Assembly (NCBI GenBank): GCA_964459305.1
Contig: CAYWNA010000104.1
Location: 1-40,623, forward strand
DNA from: CAYWNA01 sp964459305
Lineage (GTDB): Bacteria; Planctomycetota; Planctomycetia; Pirellulales; Pirellulaceae
Reading direction: 5' to 3'
DNA: 40,623 bases
The position numbers and the translations under genes are program-made. The notes beneath the pieces are model-generated. The model made no database searches and was not told the origin of the DNA. It saw only the letters and a program-made list of their open reading frames with translations. Positions 24,220 through 32,464 of the stretch are shown piece by piece. Every line of letters begins with the position of its first letter. Positions within the stretch are counted from its first letter, which is position 1.

Positions 24220-25269
24220 GTGATTCTCATGCAACTAACCTGTTTTCACTGCAACGGACCAGTTGCCATTTCGGCGGACCAGTTGGGCGGCGAGGTGATA
24301 TGTCCGCACTGTAATGGCACCATTCGTTTGCCTGATGCGGACGGATACGACGAGGAAGATCGGCAGCCCGCTGCGAATGTCACAGGCTCGTGGGCAAGCA
24401 ACAGTATTTCCGGTTTGGCGTCCCTCGTTGCCCATGCCGCGTTGCTGCTGATTTTGGCCGCGGTCACCTGCGACTATCGGGGCGGAGGAGGAGGCGAGGG
24501 CGAGGAAGTACTGATCGGCGAGTTGCCGGTGGAGAACTTGAGCGAGAGTCCGGACGAGGAATTGGATACGGACGACGCCGAGGTGGCGGCGGAGCAATCG
24601 GAGGATCTGGACGAAATGCTGGAGGTGGTGACGCCTCTGGACGCCAGCGAGAGCGATTTCTCCATCGAGGTGAACTTGGCCGACTTCGCTCCCAGCAGTG
24701 CGTCGGGCGGCGGTTCGCCGGCGATATCGGCTCTGGCCGGCGGTGGAGGCGCATTGGGCGAAGGCGCTTCGTTCATGGGAGTCCATGCCAAAGGAACGCG
24801 ATTCTGCATCATCGCCGACCGATCGGGCAGCATGGAAGGTCCGAAGTTGGATTTCGTCAAGGAGGAAATCCTGGAGACTCTTTCGACCATGCGCGGCCGA
24901 GGACGATTTCAGTTGATCTTCTTCAACACGCGCGACCTATCATATCCGGAGCCCGGCTGGCGGCATCCGAAAAAGGAACGAACGGACGTGGCGACCTGGT
25001 TGCAGACGGTGACGGCCGGCGGCGGAACATACCCAACTCCGGCATTTCGCGTTGCGCTTTCACTCTCGCCACGGCCTGATGCGATCTTCTTCATGACCGA
25101 CGGCTTGTTTCCCGATCAGGTGGTGGATGAGGTCGCAGACCTGAACCGACGCGGTGAGAGGAGGGTGCAGATTCATACGATCTCGTTCATGGATACCAGT
25201 GCGGAGGCCTTGATGAGGAAGATCGCCAGCGATTCGGGTGGTAGATACCGGCATGTGTCGGGGTTCTGA
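24220..25269 (+). CDS. Zinc-ribbon, membrane-anchored vWA protein
   Basis: A 349-residue single-pass membrane protein. The N-terminus is a cytoplasmic zinc ribbon with two C-x-x-C pairs (CFHC and CPHC), followed by one membrane helix (about 64-84, LASLVAHAALLLILAAVTC), a long acidic and Gly-rich linker, and a C-terminal von Willebrand A domain from about residue 190. The MIDAS motif is D200-x-S-x-S in ADRSGSME, with the Thr of GGGTYPTP and the Asp of FMTDG completing the metal site. GTG at 24220 is chosen because AGGAGG lies five bases upstream; an ATG three codons later has poor spacing. It opens an operon with ExbB/ExbD-like genes. A periplasmic protein-binding role is inferred. Confidence 0.85.
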   Translation: MILMQLTCFHCNGPVAISADQLGGEVICPHCNGTIRLPDADGYDEEDRQPAANVTGSWASNSISGLASLVAHAALLLILAAVTCDYRGGGGGEGEEVLIGELPVENLSESPDEELDTDDAEVAAEQSEDLDEMLEVVTPLDASESDFSIEVNLADFAPSSASGGGSPAISALAGGGGALGEGASFMGVHAKGTRFCIIADRSGSMEGPKLDFVKEEILETLSTMRGRGRFQLIFFNTRDLSYPEPGWRHPKKERTDVATWLQTVTAGGGTYPTPAFRVALSLSPRPDAIFFMTDGLFPDQVVDEVADLNRRGERRVQIHTISFMDTSAEALMRKIASDSGGRYRHVSGF

Positions 25270-25305
25270 CCCGTAGACGTAGGTTCTGCAAGTGCCGTGG
25301 CGGGA

Positions 25306-25345
25306 AATGACGAATTCCTAGTGACGAATGAATGACGAATGACGA
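25306..25345. repeat. Short tandem repeat of AATGACGA units
   Basis: The bases before and across the next start codon contain repeated TGACGAAT / ATGACGA units: AATGACGAATTCC, GTGACGAATGAATGACG and AATGACGAAG. Several of the ATG trinucleotides are therefore part of a repeat, which makes the start of the following gene less certain. Confidence 0.6.
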
Positions 25346-26514
25346 AGCTCGAAATTGCGAAGGTCAGCATCACTACGACGCGGAATTGCCGTTTTCTGCG
25401 TTTTCTTCTCTTGTGTGCTCTTGCTGTGATCTGCCTGGTCGGACTGCAATCGCTTGCCGCCAACGCTGCTGATCGCATCGTGTTGCGTAACCTGGACATC
25501 ATTGCGAACAAGACGGTTGTCGGCTTTGACGAGGATGGTATCCGGTTGGACGATGCGTCGCTGCTGAGGTGGGACGGAATCGAACGCGGCCGTATTTCTT
25601 CCGAAGGGCAAGCGGCATTCGACCAGATGCTGGAAGAGTTAGGGACGCATCTGTACAGGATTCGGCAGCGGTTGACGGTGGGCGACTATCGCGGCATCCT
25701 ACCGCACGCTGAGGCGGTCTATCCCCGCTACGTCGGTCGCCGTAGCGAAACGGCTTATATGGTTTTCCAGGGGCTGATGTGGGCGCGTCTCGCGGTTGGC
25801 CGCAGAGAGGCCGCGGTCGAGCCGTACCTGCGATGTTACAATCACTTGAAGTCGGTTCCCGCAGAGAAGTTATCGCTACCGGGAAACCGGCGTTTGCGAT
25901 GCGATCTCCAGACGGGCATGACCCCGGAACTGCAGCCCGTGTGGTTCGACGCACAAGCGGCGAAATCATCGTTGCCGGGAGCCCTAAAAGCTGTGACCGA
26001 GATGACACCGCCGCGTCCGGAGGGAACTCGCGTCTACTACGGGACGCTGGCTCTGGCGGCGGGCGAGTTGGATCAGGCGGCACGAGTGCTCGGGGGCATC
26101 AAGGGCGAACAACCGTCGCTGGCCCAACTGCGGGAAATCGCAATGGCCCAGGGGGAAGTGCTTGGCGGGCGTCCGGGGCGGGCAATAGGCGTTTTGGAAG
26201 GAAACCTCGATAAGCTCACCCCCGACAACAAGCCGCTGGCCATCTATTGGCTGGGCATGTCCAAACTGAAATCAAAAGACCCGCGTGTGCAACGTCAAGG
26301 GATTCTCGAGTTGCTTCACTTGCCGGCAATCTATGGCGACAGATTTCCCGAATTGGCCTCGGCCGCCCTGTACCAGAGCATGGTGTCGTTTGCCAGCGCC
26401 GGGGACAATGAAAGCCGCGCGGTTGTGCGTAGGGAGTTGCTTGAACAGTACAGTCAGACTTATCATGCAGCCAAAGTAAAGGCGGAACTCAGTCCAAAAA
26501 GCGATTCATCATGA
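25339..26514 (+). CDS. Exported protein with helical repeats, unknown function
   Basis: A 391-residue exported protein that I do not recognise. The N-terminus has a signal-anchor-like stretch (FLRFLLLCALAVICLVGLQSL) ending near a probable ANA-AD cleavage site. Then a short beta-like block DRIVLRNLDIIANKTVVGFD is followed by helical segments resembling degenerate TPRs (AYMVFQGLMWARLAVGRREA, YYGTLALAAGELDQAARVL, LASAALYQSMVSFASAGDNE). The stop codon overlaps the ATG of the ExbB-like gene (ATGA), so the two are translationally coupled. Position between the vWA and ExbB genes suggests an envelope subunit of the same assembly. The start is uncertain because it lies in a short tandem repeat. Confidence 0.7.
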   Translation: MTKLEIAKVSITTTRNCRFLRFLLLCALAVICLVGLQSLAANAADRIVLRNLDIIANKTVVGFDEDGIRLDDASLLRWDGIERGRISSEGQAAFDQMLEELGTHLYRIRQRLTVGDYRGILPHAEAVYPRYVGRRSETAYMVFQGLMWARLAVGRREAAVEPYLRCYNHLKSVPAEKLSLPGNRRLRCDLQTGMTPELQPVWFDAQAAKSSLPGALKAVTEMTPPRPEGTRVYYGTLALAAGELDQAARVLGGIKGEQPSLAQLREIAMAQGEVLGGRPGRAIGVLEGNLDKLTPDNKPLAIYWLGMSKLKSKDPRVQRQGILELLHLPAIYGDRFPELASAALYQSMVSFASAGDNESRAVVRRELLEQYSQTYHAAKVKAELSPKSDSS

Positions 26515-27371
26515 AAAAGAAGACTCCGACAGACCTTTGCCCGATTTATGGCCACCAAAAGTCGGTTCGTGCCCGTTGGTCGTTCCTCTTGCTGGTGTTT
26601 TCAGCAACCATGTGGTGCGCGTGGGGGCCGGCGACAGTGGTGTCAGCTCAAGTTGAGGATGAAACGCTCGACGAAGAGCTGGCCGAAATCGACGAGACGA
26701 CAACGAACGCGGCGTCTGGCTCGGAAACGCCGAAGGTAGAGCGGACGCTTCTGGATACGCTCGTCGACGGGGGCCTTGTCGGTTTGCTGATCCTGCTGCT
26801 GTCGATGGTAGCGGTTGGGTTTGTCGTCGAGCACTCACTGACGATTCGAAAAAGCGTGTTGATGCCCGACTACGTCATCGCCGAATTGGACGAATTGATC
26901 CGCCAAAACCAAATTGACGAAGCGATCGACGCGTGCAATGCGCCACAGAATCAGTCTTTGGTGGCCTACGTAGTGCTGGCAGGATTGGAGCGATACAAAA
27001 GTTCCGAATTCGGCTTTGCCGAGTACAAGGCCGCTGTGGAGGAAGCGGGTGAGGATCAAACGGGCCGACTGTATCGAAAGACGGAAGTGCTGGGATTGAT
27101 CGGCTCGATTGCGCCCATGTTGGGACTGACGGGAACGGTGCTGGGCATGATCACCGCCTTCAACACGATCGCCGCATCGGGCGGAATGGCCAAGCCCGAT
27201 GAACTGGCCGGCGGGATCGGGCAGGCGCTGGTGACCACGTTGATGGGACTGGTGGTGGCGATACCGACCATGATTGCGTTCAGCTACTTCCGCAATCACA
27301 TTGACTCGATCGTCGCCGAGGCCGGCAAGTGCGTCGAGCAGATCCTGATGCCGTTGGGACGGAGGAAGTAA
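26511..27371 (+). CDS. ExbB/TolQ/MotA-family proton channel subunit
   Basis: Likely forms, with ExbD, an inner-membrane proton-driven motor that powers an envelope process. The 286-residue protein has an N-terminal hydrophobic stretch (about 23-42, possibly a signal peptide as in some planctomycete ExbB), then a helix at about 83-105 (GLVGLLILLLSMVAVGFVV), and the conserved paired helices IGSIAPMLGLTGTVLGMITAF and ALVTTLMGLVVAIPTMIAFSY. The motif GLTGTVLGMI is characteristic of ExbB/TolQ/MotA. The gene overlaps the preceding stop by four bases and its TAA stop is immediately followed by the ATG of the first ExbD-like gene. No TonB or TolA gene was found nearby, so the driven partner is open. 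Confidence 0.9.
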   Translation: MKKKTPTDLCPIYGHQKSVRARWSFLLLVFSATMWCAWGPATVVSAQVEDETLDEELAEIDETTTNAASGSETPKVERTLLDTLVDGGLVGLLILLLSMVAVGFVVEHSLTIRKSVLMPDYVIAELDELIRQNQIDEAIDACNAPQNQSLVAYVVLAGLERYKSSEFGFAEYKAAVEEAGEDQTGRLYRKTEVLGLIGSIAPMLGLTGTVLGMITAFNTIAASGGMAKPDELAGGIGQALVTTLMGLVVAIPTMIAFSYFRNHIDSIVAEAGKCVEQILMPLGRRK

Positions 27372-27788
27372 ATGCGACTGTCGAAGCGCAAGCGACGCAC
27401 CACCGCCGGGATCAACATGACGCCGATGATCGACATCGTGTTCTTGTTGATCATCTTCTTCATGACGGTATCGCAGGTATCGGAGATCAACAAGGAGCGG
27501 CTTGAACTGCCGAAACTGGAAGGCTCCGAAGACCAGAAGCGCACGTCGCTGACGGTTAACGTAGATCAAGGTGGGGATGTGATTGTGTCGGGCAACCGGA
27601 TTACCACGGCCGAGTTGCTCACGTTTGTCTCGCTGGAGTTGGCAAAAGTCGGCGACAACCCGAATCGTCTCACCGTCGTGATCCGGGCTGATGAGCGTGG
27701 CAAGAGCCAGCCGGTGAACGAAATTGTGACCGCATTGTCGCGGCTGCAGATAAAGAAGGTCAGGATTGCGGTGGAGGTACTGGAGTAG
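27372..27788 (+). CDS. ExbD/TolR-family protein 1
   Basis: A 138-residue inner-membrane protein with one N-terminal membrane helix and a periplasmic domain. The helix block INMTPMIDIVFLLIIFFMT contains the essential Asp (D21) of the ExbD/TolR proton pathway, and a periplasmic peptidoglycan- or TonB-binding-type domain follows. The ATG starts directly after the stop codon of the ExbB-like gene with no spacer. A second ExbD-like gene follows; pairs of different ExbD copies occur in many envelope motor operons. Confidence 0.92.
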   Translation: MRLSKRKRRTTAGINMTPMIDIVFLLIIFFMTVSQVSEINKERLELPKLEGSEDQKRTSLTVNVDQGGDVIVSGNRITTAELLTFVSLELAKVGDNPNRLTVVIRADERGKSQPVNEIVTALSRLQIKKVRIAVEVLE

Positions 27789-27811
27789 ACCATCATGAAG
27801 GAACGAATCGC

Positions 27812-28243
27812 ATGAGACTGTCCAGTGTGAAGGTGCAACGGGAAAGCAAGATCGAGCTATCGATGACCAGCATGATCGACGTGGTTTTTCTGCTGCTGAT
27901 CTTCTTCATGACCACCGCCAGCTTTGTCAAGACCGAGCGCAACCTTGATTCGGCGATCAAGGTCACGCAGCGATCGGCGAGTCAGTCCGCCAGCGACCTG
28001 GAGCCAGCGATTGTCGAGGTGACGCGCGGCGCCGCAGGCTTCGTATATAAGGTGGGCGGACGGGAAATTGACTCGAATGGACAACTGACGGATCTGTTGA
28101 AGCAGTTCGAGAATAAGATCGACGGCGCATTTGTCCGCGTCGCTGATGAAGCGCCATTTCGTATGGCTGCGGGTGCGATCCAGGCCAGCAAGTCAGCTGG
28201 ATTCGCCAGTGTGTCCTACGTTCCGCTGGAGTCGGCAGAGTAG
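27812..28243 (+). CDS. ExbD/TolR-family protein 2
   Basis: A 143-residue second ExbD-type subunit. The membrane helix IELSMTSMIDVVFLLLIFFM carries the conserved Asp (D23). The periplasmic part differs from the first copy (for example the GAAGFVYKVGGREIDSNG block), so the two probably form a mixed dimer. The start at 27812 has a gap of 23 bases to the previous gene, with AAGGA upstream. Its stop precedes a repeat-filled gap, after which a large exported TPR protein follows. Confidence 0.92.
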   Translation: MRLSSVKVQRESKIELSMTSMIDVVFLLLIFFMTTASFVKTERNLDSAIKVTQRSASQSASDLEPAIVEVTRGAAGFVYKVGGREIDSNGQLTDLLKQFENKIDGAFVRVADEAPFRMAAGAIQASKSAGFASVSYVPLESAE

Positions 28244-28319
28244 CCCGCTGGATGGCGGCCGAACCGCCGGGCGTTCGAGAACAAACGTCGTAGACCCGTT
28301 AGGCTTCGGTCGTCGAACC

Positions 28320-28377
28320 GTGGGATAGGCTTCCAGCCTGTCGGGTCCTTCGGTCGACAGGCTGGAAGCCTATCCAC
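28320..28377. repeat. Palindrome with TAGGCTTCCAGCCTGTC arms
   Basis: Positions 28320-28343 and 28355-28377 pair perfectly over 21 bp apart from one bulged G. The arms match the inner hairpin at 22495-22552, so this is the same dispersed family. It sits between the second ExbD-like gene and the TPR protein and has no T-run after it; whether it terminates the operon is open. Confidence 0.8.
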
Positions 28378-28450
28378 GAAAATCGGACACTTTTCCCAAA
28401 GTCTGGCGACTTAGGCTACCGTTACATTTCGTTGATCGAGGAACCCATTT

Positions 28451-31036
28451 GTGAATTCTTGCCGCTTAGGCCCGTTTGTCTTGGTTTTCGTCGCGGGGCT
28501 ATTCGTCCCATTCGTGGATGCCTCTTCACGTTTAGCCAGCGCCGACGACGACGAACTGGTTGCCCGGTTCTTGGATCGACTGGGCCTGACCGACTTTCAG
28601 GTGATGCACCTGGAACAGGTCATCGAGAAAGGGGATATTCCGCGCGATAAGCGAGTTAGCTTGGCTAGGAAGTTAGCGGACCTCTACGCCGCACAGATGA
28701 TGGTTTACGCGGGCGACAACGAGCGGTCGCGTGATATTCTGCAGCGAATCCAGACGCTCACCCAAAAGGTACCGCAGGCGGACACTCCCTCGCTGCAGGT
28801 TATGCTACTGCAGGCCGACTACAACCACGCGGAATCCCTGGTGACGCGTTGGATCTCCAACCCTGCCGAGACCCAAGCTCGCGACGAGGCCAGCAAGATT
28901 CTGGTCCGCATCACGCCCCAATTGAACAAGTATCAAAAAGAGCTGAACGCCCAAGTCGACGAACTGATTGATGTGGTGGACGACATGGAGGAGGGGGATC
29001 AGCGCAGCTCGAAGGAGAAAGAACTCTCTCGTATTCAGGCTGTCGCGGGCAGGGCGGCCTATTTTGCCGGCTGGTCCAACTACTATCGCGGGCTGACGAA
29101 GCAACCGCCGGCGAAGGGCGATTTTGATTTGGCTCGTGAGACCTTTCGCGATTTGCTGGAAATCGACGACGACGGCTACGGCCAGTTGGATGCCGAATGG
29201 CTGGGATTGGAGTCGGAATGGCGAGCGAAGGCTCTGATCGGCCTTGGACTGGCCGAAGCAGCGACGAACAGCTTGGAGGCCAGCCGAGCTTGTTTCGCGC
29301 TGCTGGAACATGCCAGTGTGCCACCTGAAATACAGGACCAAGCTCCGTACTGGTACGTACAGGGCCTGCTGAATGCGGGCAAGTACGACGAAGTGAAGCG
29401 ATACTCGGAGGAGAGGGTGGAAACTTACGTTGGGAACGCCACCCAGGGAAAGGTCAGCCTTTGCGCAAGTCTCGTTCGAGCAGCCTATGCCGATCGCAGT
29501 GGCAACGCAGTCGCTGAAAAAAGGCGTCTGGGAACCATTGGTCTTGAGGGGCTGGTCCGACTAGGGGAACATCGGGCCGCTGGTCAACTGATGGAGAAGT
29601 ACGACGTTAAACTGGATAATGCGGGCGGTTTTTTTCTTTGTTGGATGGAAGGACGGCGGTTGCTTTCTCGCGCGGAGCAGGACCAGAAGCCCGACGACTA
29701 CAAAACGGCCGCGGAGAGTCTGAACATCGCGTTGAAAGCATCAGACGCCAATCGGCACGTTGGCTCAGCCGCGCAATGCCGATACGAATTGGCGTGGTGT
29801 CACTTCCAACTCGGCGAGCATGAGAAAGCCGGGCACCATTACGAACAGGCGGTGACCGGCTTGAAGGCCTCGGATCCTCAGAAGGCAGCGCAGTCGGCCT
29901 GGATGGCGTTTGTGTCGTACCAGAAGCTGACCAAGGCGGCGCCACGGTTCGCGGGGTTGGCCGTGAACCTTTTGAAGACAATGAAGCGAGATTTCCCCCA
30001 ACATCCTCAGGCCAAGCGAGCGGACTACTACCTCAAGAAACTCACGCAGGATTCCGCTTCCCCGCAGCAGACCGTTGCGAGTCTTGAGAAAATCACCTCC
30101 GACGACCCATCCTACCTCTCGGCTCGCTACGACATCTGCATGATCCGTCATCAGTTGTGGTCCGTGGCCGGCGTCGACGGTAAAGGGGCGGCCGCAGACG
30201 CGTTGCAGCCTGCTGTCAAAGTCTACCTGGCCGCGGCGGAAGGTGATCGGGACGACATGCGCAAGGTGAAGTGCTGTCTTCTGGCGGTTGATGTGCTCGT
30301 GAACAGTCGGCCCGCCAACGGGACCCTGGCAGAATCGTACCTTGATGCCGCGTCGCAACTCGTCGAGCGTTTGCCCACCAGTACTTCGGTGGCTGCCGAG
30401 TACCACTATCGCCGTTTGCAGTTGGCCGGACGACAGGGCAATGATCAGGCGCGACGCACTCATGCCGATTGGCTAGTGAGTCACGCGCCGGGATCGATCT
30501 ACGAAGTGCCCGCACTTGTCGTTTCCGCAAGAGCCGTCGACGACAGAATCGAGTCGGCTCCAGATTCGGGGAAACGGGCACTCTACGAAGAGGCGTACGA
30601 CATCTACGAGCGGCTTGCTGGACGGCTGGGAGATGGACCAGAAGACGTGCTGGCAAAGAAAAATGCAAGAATCGCCAATTCCAAACTCGCCCACTATGCG
30701 TTTCAACTTGGCCGCTACGGAATTGCGGCTGAGAGACTGGAAATGCTGCTGTCCGCTTTCCCGAAGGACAAGAGCTACTTGCGTCGAGCGGGTTTGGTCC
30801 ATTTTAACGCGGGCGATTATGATCGAGCGCTTTCACACTGGCGGACATTATTATCGGGCGTGCCGAACGACTCGGGTGATTGGTACGAAGCGAAGTACTA
30901 CCAACTCAGTTGTCTCTTCGAGACAGATCCGAAGAGCGCCGAGAAAGTGCTGCGGCAACTGAAGCTGTTGCATCCCGATTTGGGACCGCCTGTCTGGCGA
31001 GCAAGGCTCCAAGAGTTGGATACGCGATCAGAATGA
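28451..31036 (+). CDS. Large exported TPR protein
   Basis: An 861-residue exported protein rich in helical TPR-like repeats. It begins at GTG 28451 with GAGG nine bases upstream and a signal peptide (GPFVLVFVAGLFVPFVDASSRLASA). Repeats include WRAKALIGLGLAEAATNSLEA, AAQCRYELAWCHFQLGEHEKA and AHYAFQLGRYGIAAERLEMLL; the last part has HFNAGDYDRALSHWRTLL. No catalytic motif is visible, so it is likely a periplasmic scaffold. It follows the two ExbD-like genes after a 207-base repeat-bearing gap, which makes it a candidate partner of the motor complex rather than a proven one. Confidence 0.8.
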   Translation: MNSCRLGPFVLVFVAGLFVPFVDASSRLASADDDELVARFLDRLGLTDFQVMHLEQVIEKGDIPRDKRVSLARKLADLYAAQMMVYAGDNERSRDILQRIQTLTQKVPQADTPSLQVMLLQADYNHAESLVTRWISNPAETQARDEASKILVRITPQLNKYQKELNAQVDELIDVVDDMEEGDQRSSKEKELSRIQAVAGRAAYFAGWSNYYRGLTKQPPAKGDFDLARETFRDLLEIDDDGYGQLDAEWLGLESEWRAKALIGLGLAEAATNSLEASRACFALLEHASVPPEIQDQAPYWYVQGLLNAGKYDEVKRYSEERVETYVGNATQGKVSLCASLVRAAYADRSGNAVAEKRRLGTIGLEGLVRLGEHRAAGQLMEKYDVKLDNAGGFFLCWMEGRRLLSRAEQDQKPDDYKTAAESLNIALKASDANRHVGSAAQCRYELAWCHFQLGEHEKAGHHYEQAVTGLKASDPQKAAQSAWMAFVSYQKLTKAAPRFAGLAVNLLKTMKRDFPQHPQAKRADYYLKKLTQDSASPQQTVASLEKITSDDPSYLSARYDICMIRHQLWSVAGVDGKGAAADALQPAVKVYLAAAEGDRDDMRKVKCCLLAVDVLVNSRPANGTLAESYLDAASQLVERLPTSTSVAAEYHYRRLQLAGRQGNDQARRTHADWLVSHAPGSIYEVPALVVSARAVDDRIESAPDSGKRALYEEAYDIYERLAGRLGDGPEDVLAKKNARIANSKLAHYAFQLGRYGIAAERLEMLLSAFPKDKSYLRRAGLVHFNAGDYDRALSHWRTLLSGVPNDSGDWYEAKYYQLSCLFETDPKSAEKVLRQLKLLHPDLGPPVWRARLQELDTRSE

Positions 31037-31629
31037 AAAAAACCTCCTCAAAAAGGGGCTTGCGTATCGCAAAGTGTAATTCTTTCTAAAGTAATCGCCC
31101 CTTTCGATTCGAAACATAAAATCGGAAGGTTTGTTCCGAAACGTACACTGGTCACACAGCGTCCGTTGCACAAGTTGAACGAACTGAGCAGGGGGGGTCC
31201 TGCCCAAAGCATGTTGCTTTTCTTCTGTTGGTTTTGGCGTTAGTGCCAACTCCGCAGATTCGACCAAGGATTCCGCCCGCCCAGCCCTACCAAGTGGACT
31301 GCCGGCTCCCGATTGACCGGATAACCGCATGATGGGGAGGCTGGAACAAACTTCTCCATTTTGTGGATTTTAACCAAGTTTCAAACCATCCGACTGCCGA
31401 TGGTTTTTAGTGAGGCGCAGATCAGAGGGAGCTGAATCTAACCCAAGCAGAAGCGTAACAATAGTCAGGCCCCGACCCAGATGTTTGTGGAAAGTCGGTC
31501 TCCCCACAGACCGGCTTAAGCCAACATGACCGGCAGTGTCACAAGCAAGGGGCTAAGACACTACGTCGCGGCGTTCGCGTCCGGCGTAGTATTAGGACGA
31601 GTCAACGAGAGAGTTATGGAGAACCTGCG
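31037..31629. other. 593-bp gap upstream of the HTH-receiver gene
   Basis: No protein gene is supported. The gap contains a possible weak stem AAAGGGGC...GCCCCTTT just after the TPR gene, a hairpin GCAGG...CCTGC near 31187, an AAGCA...TGCTT stem followed by T residues near 31207, a terminator-like hairpin at 31383-31408, and GTCGGTCTCC...GACCGGC near 31494. A short reverse-strand ORF here looks random. Untranslated leader or small RNA content is possible. Confidence 0.5.
31383..31408 (+). terminator. Terminator-like hairpin
   Basis: AAACCATC, loop CGACTGCC, GATGGTTT followed by TTAG forms an 8-bp stem with a short T-run (five consecutive T counting the stem). It could end a transcript coming from the TPR operon, about 350 bases upstream, or an unannotated small RNA. 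Confidence 0.45.
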
Positions 31630-32202
31630 ATGAAGGTGTTCACAACTGGACAGGTCGCTAAGATCTGCAAGGTGGCCCCGCGCACGGTCAGCAAGTGGTT
31701 CGACTCGGGCCGCCTGAAGGGATACCGGATTCCTGGGTCCCAAGACCGACGCATTCCCAGAGAATACCTGATCAAGTTTCTCAAAGAGCACGGAATGCCT
31801 TTGGGCGACCTTGAAGACGAGGCCATGGCCAAAGTGCTGATCGTGGCTCAAGATCAGGTGTTGATCGAGAACTTGAAGCGTGAACTACCGCCCGAGAGGT
31901 CCTTTAAGGTCGCCGTTGCGGCCAGTGGCTTCGAGGCTGGTATTCAAGCCGAGAGTTTTCATCCTGACTGCATAATCACAGATTTTTCGATCGGCAAAGT
32001 GGAAGCTTTGCAGATCTGCCAGAATCTGCGAAAGAACATTGACTTTAGCGAGACCATTCTCATTGCGTTGTTGCCGGATGACGGCCAGCCGATGAGTTTC
32101 GATCGTTCGAGTATTAACGAAACGTTCAAAAAGCCGTTCGACGCGCGACTACTAGCCGAGCGTCTGCGGACACTGATCGGTGCGAAAAAGGAGTTGGTCT
32201 AA
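31630..32202 (+). CDS. HTH (MerR/excisionase-type) protein with receiver domain
   Basis: A 190-residue DNA-binding regulator. The N-terminal domain is a MerR/excisionase-like winged helix: VFTTGQVAKICKVAPRTVSK, followed by SGRLKGYRIPGSQDRRIPREYL. The second half (from about residue 68) is receiver-like: AKVLIVAQDQVLIENLKREL, the candidate phospho-acceptor D118 in CIITDFS, and the conserved Lys-Pro in FKKPFDARLL. The acidic pocket is reduced to a single Asp (AQD), so phosphorylation may be weak or absent. The domain order is reversed from classical response regulators. GGAG lies eight bases before the ATG. It stands alone, followed by a strong terminator. The target genes are unknown. Confidence 0.85.
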   Translation: MKVFTTGQVAKICKVAPRTVSKWFDSGRLKGYRIPGSQDRRIPREYLIKFLKEHGMPLGDLEDEAMAKVLIVAQDQVLIENLKRELPPERSFKVAVAASGFEAGIQAESFHPDCIITDFSIGKVEALQICQNLRKNIDFSETILIALLPDDGQPMSFDRSSINETFKKPFDARLLAERLRTLIGAKKELV

Positions 32203-32373
32203 CCAACGCCTTGCCATGCCGCCAGGCCGAACGTTTCACCGTCGCCGCATTGCCTAGACCGTCGTGAACTGACCCGCACGACGGATAGATATAGCTCGAT
32301 GGGGCGGTCGAATGATTCGACTGCGGAGCCACCGGGGATCCCGGCCCTGGTCTCCATACCCCGCTTTCTTACG

Positions 32374-32399
32374 AACGCCCGCTTGTCGGGCGTTTTTTT
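32374..32399 (+). terminator. Strong intrinsic terminator
   Basis: AACGCCCG, loop CTTGT, CGGGCGTT followed by five more T residues is a textbook rho-independent terminator. It lies 172 bases after the HTH-receiver gene, on the same strand, and just before the convergent CHAD gene end. The 170 bases before it contain two further hairpins (GTCGAATGATTCGAC near 32308 and a GC-rich stem near 32324-32355), so the terminated transcript has a structured 3' region. Confidence 0.9.
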
Positions 32400-32464
32400 A
32401 TTTCGGCGCCCTTGTGCCTGCGAGCGGAGACCGGAGCTAGGCCGGATCAGGGATTAGCCCTGAG

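Noticed and set aside
31028..31330. 100-codon minus-strand ORF after the TPR gene
   Set aside because: Random-looking composition, no ribosome binding site, and it overlaps hairpins.
32300..32360. tRNA-like segment ending in CTCCA
   Set aside because: No T-arm consensus or consistent cloverleaf could be drawn.
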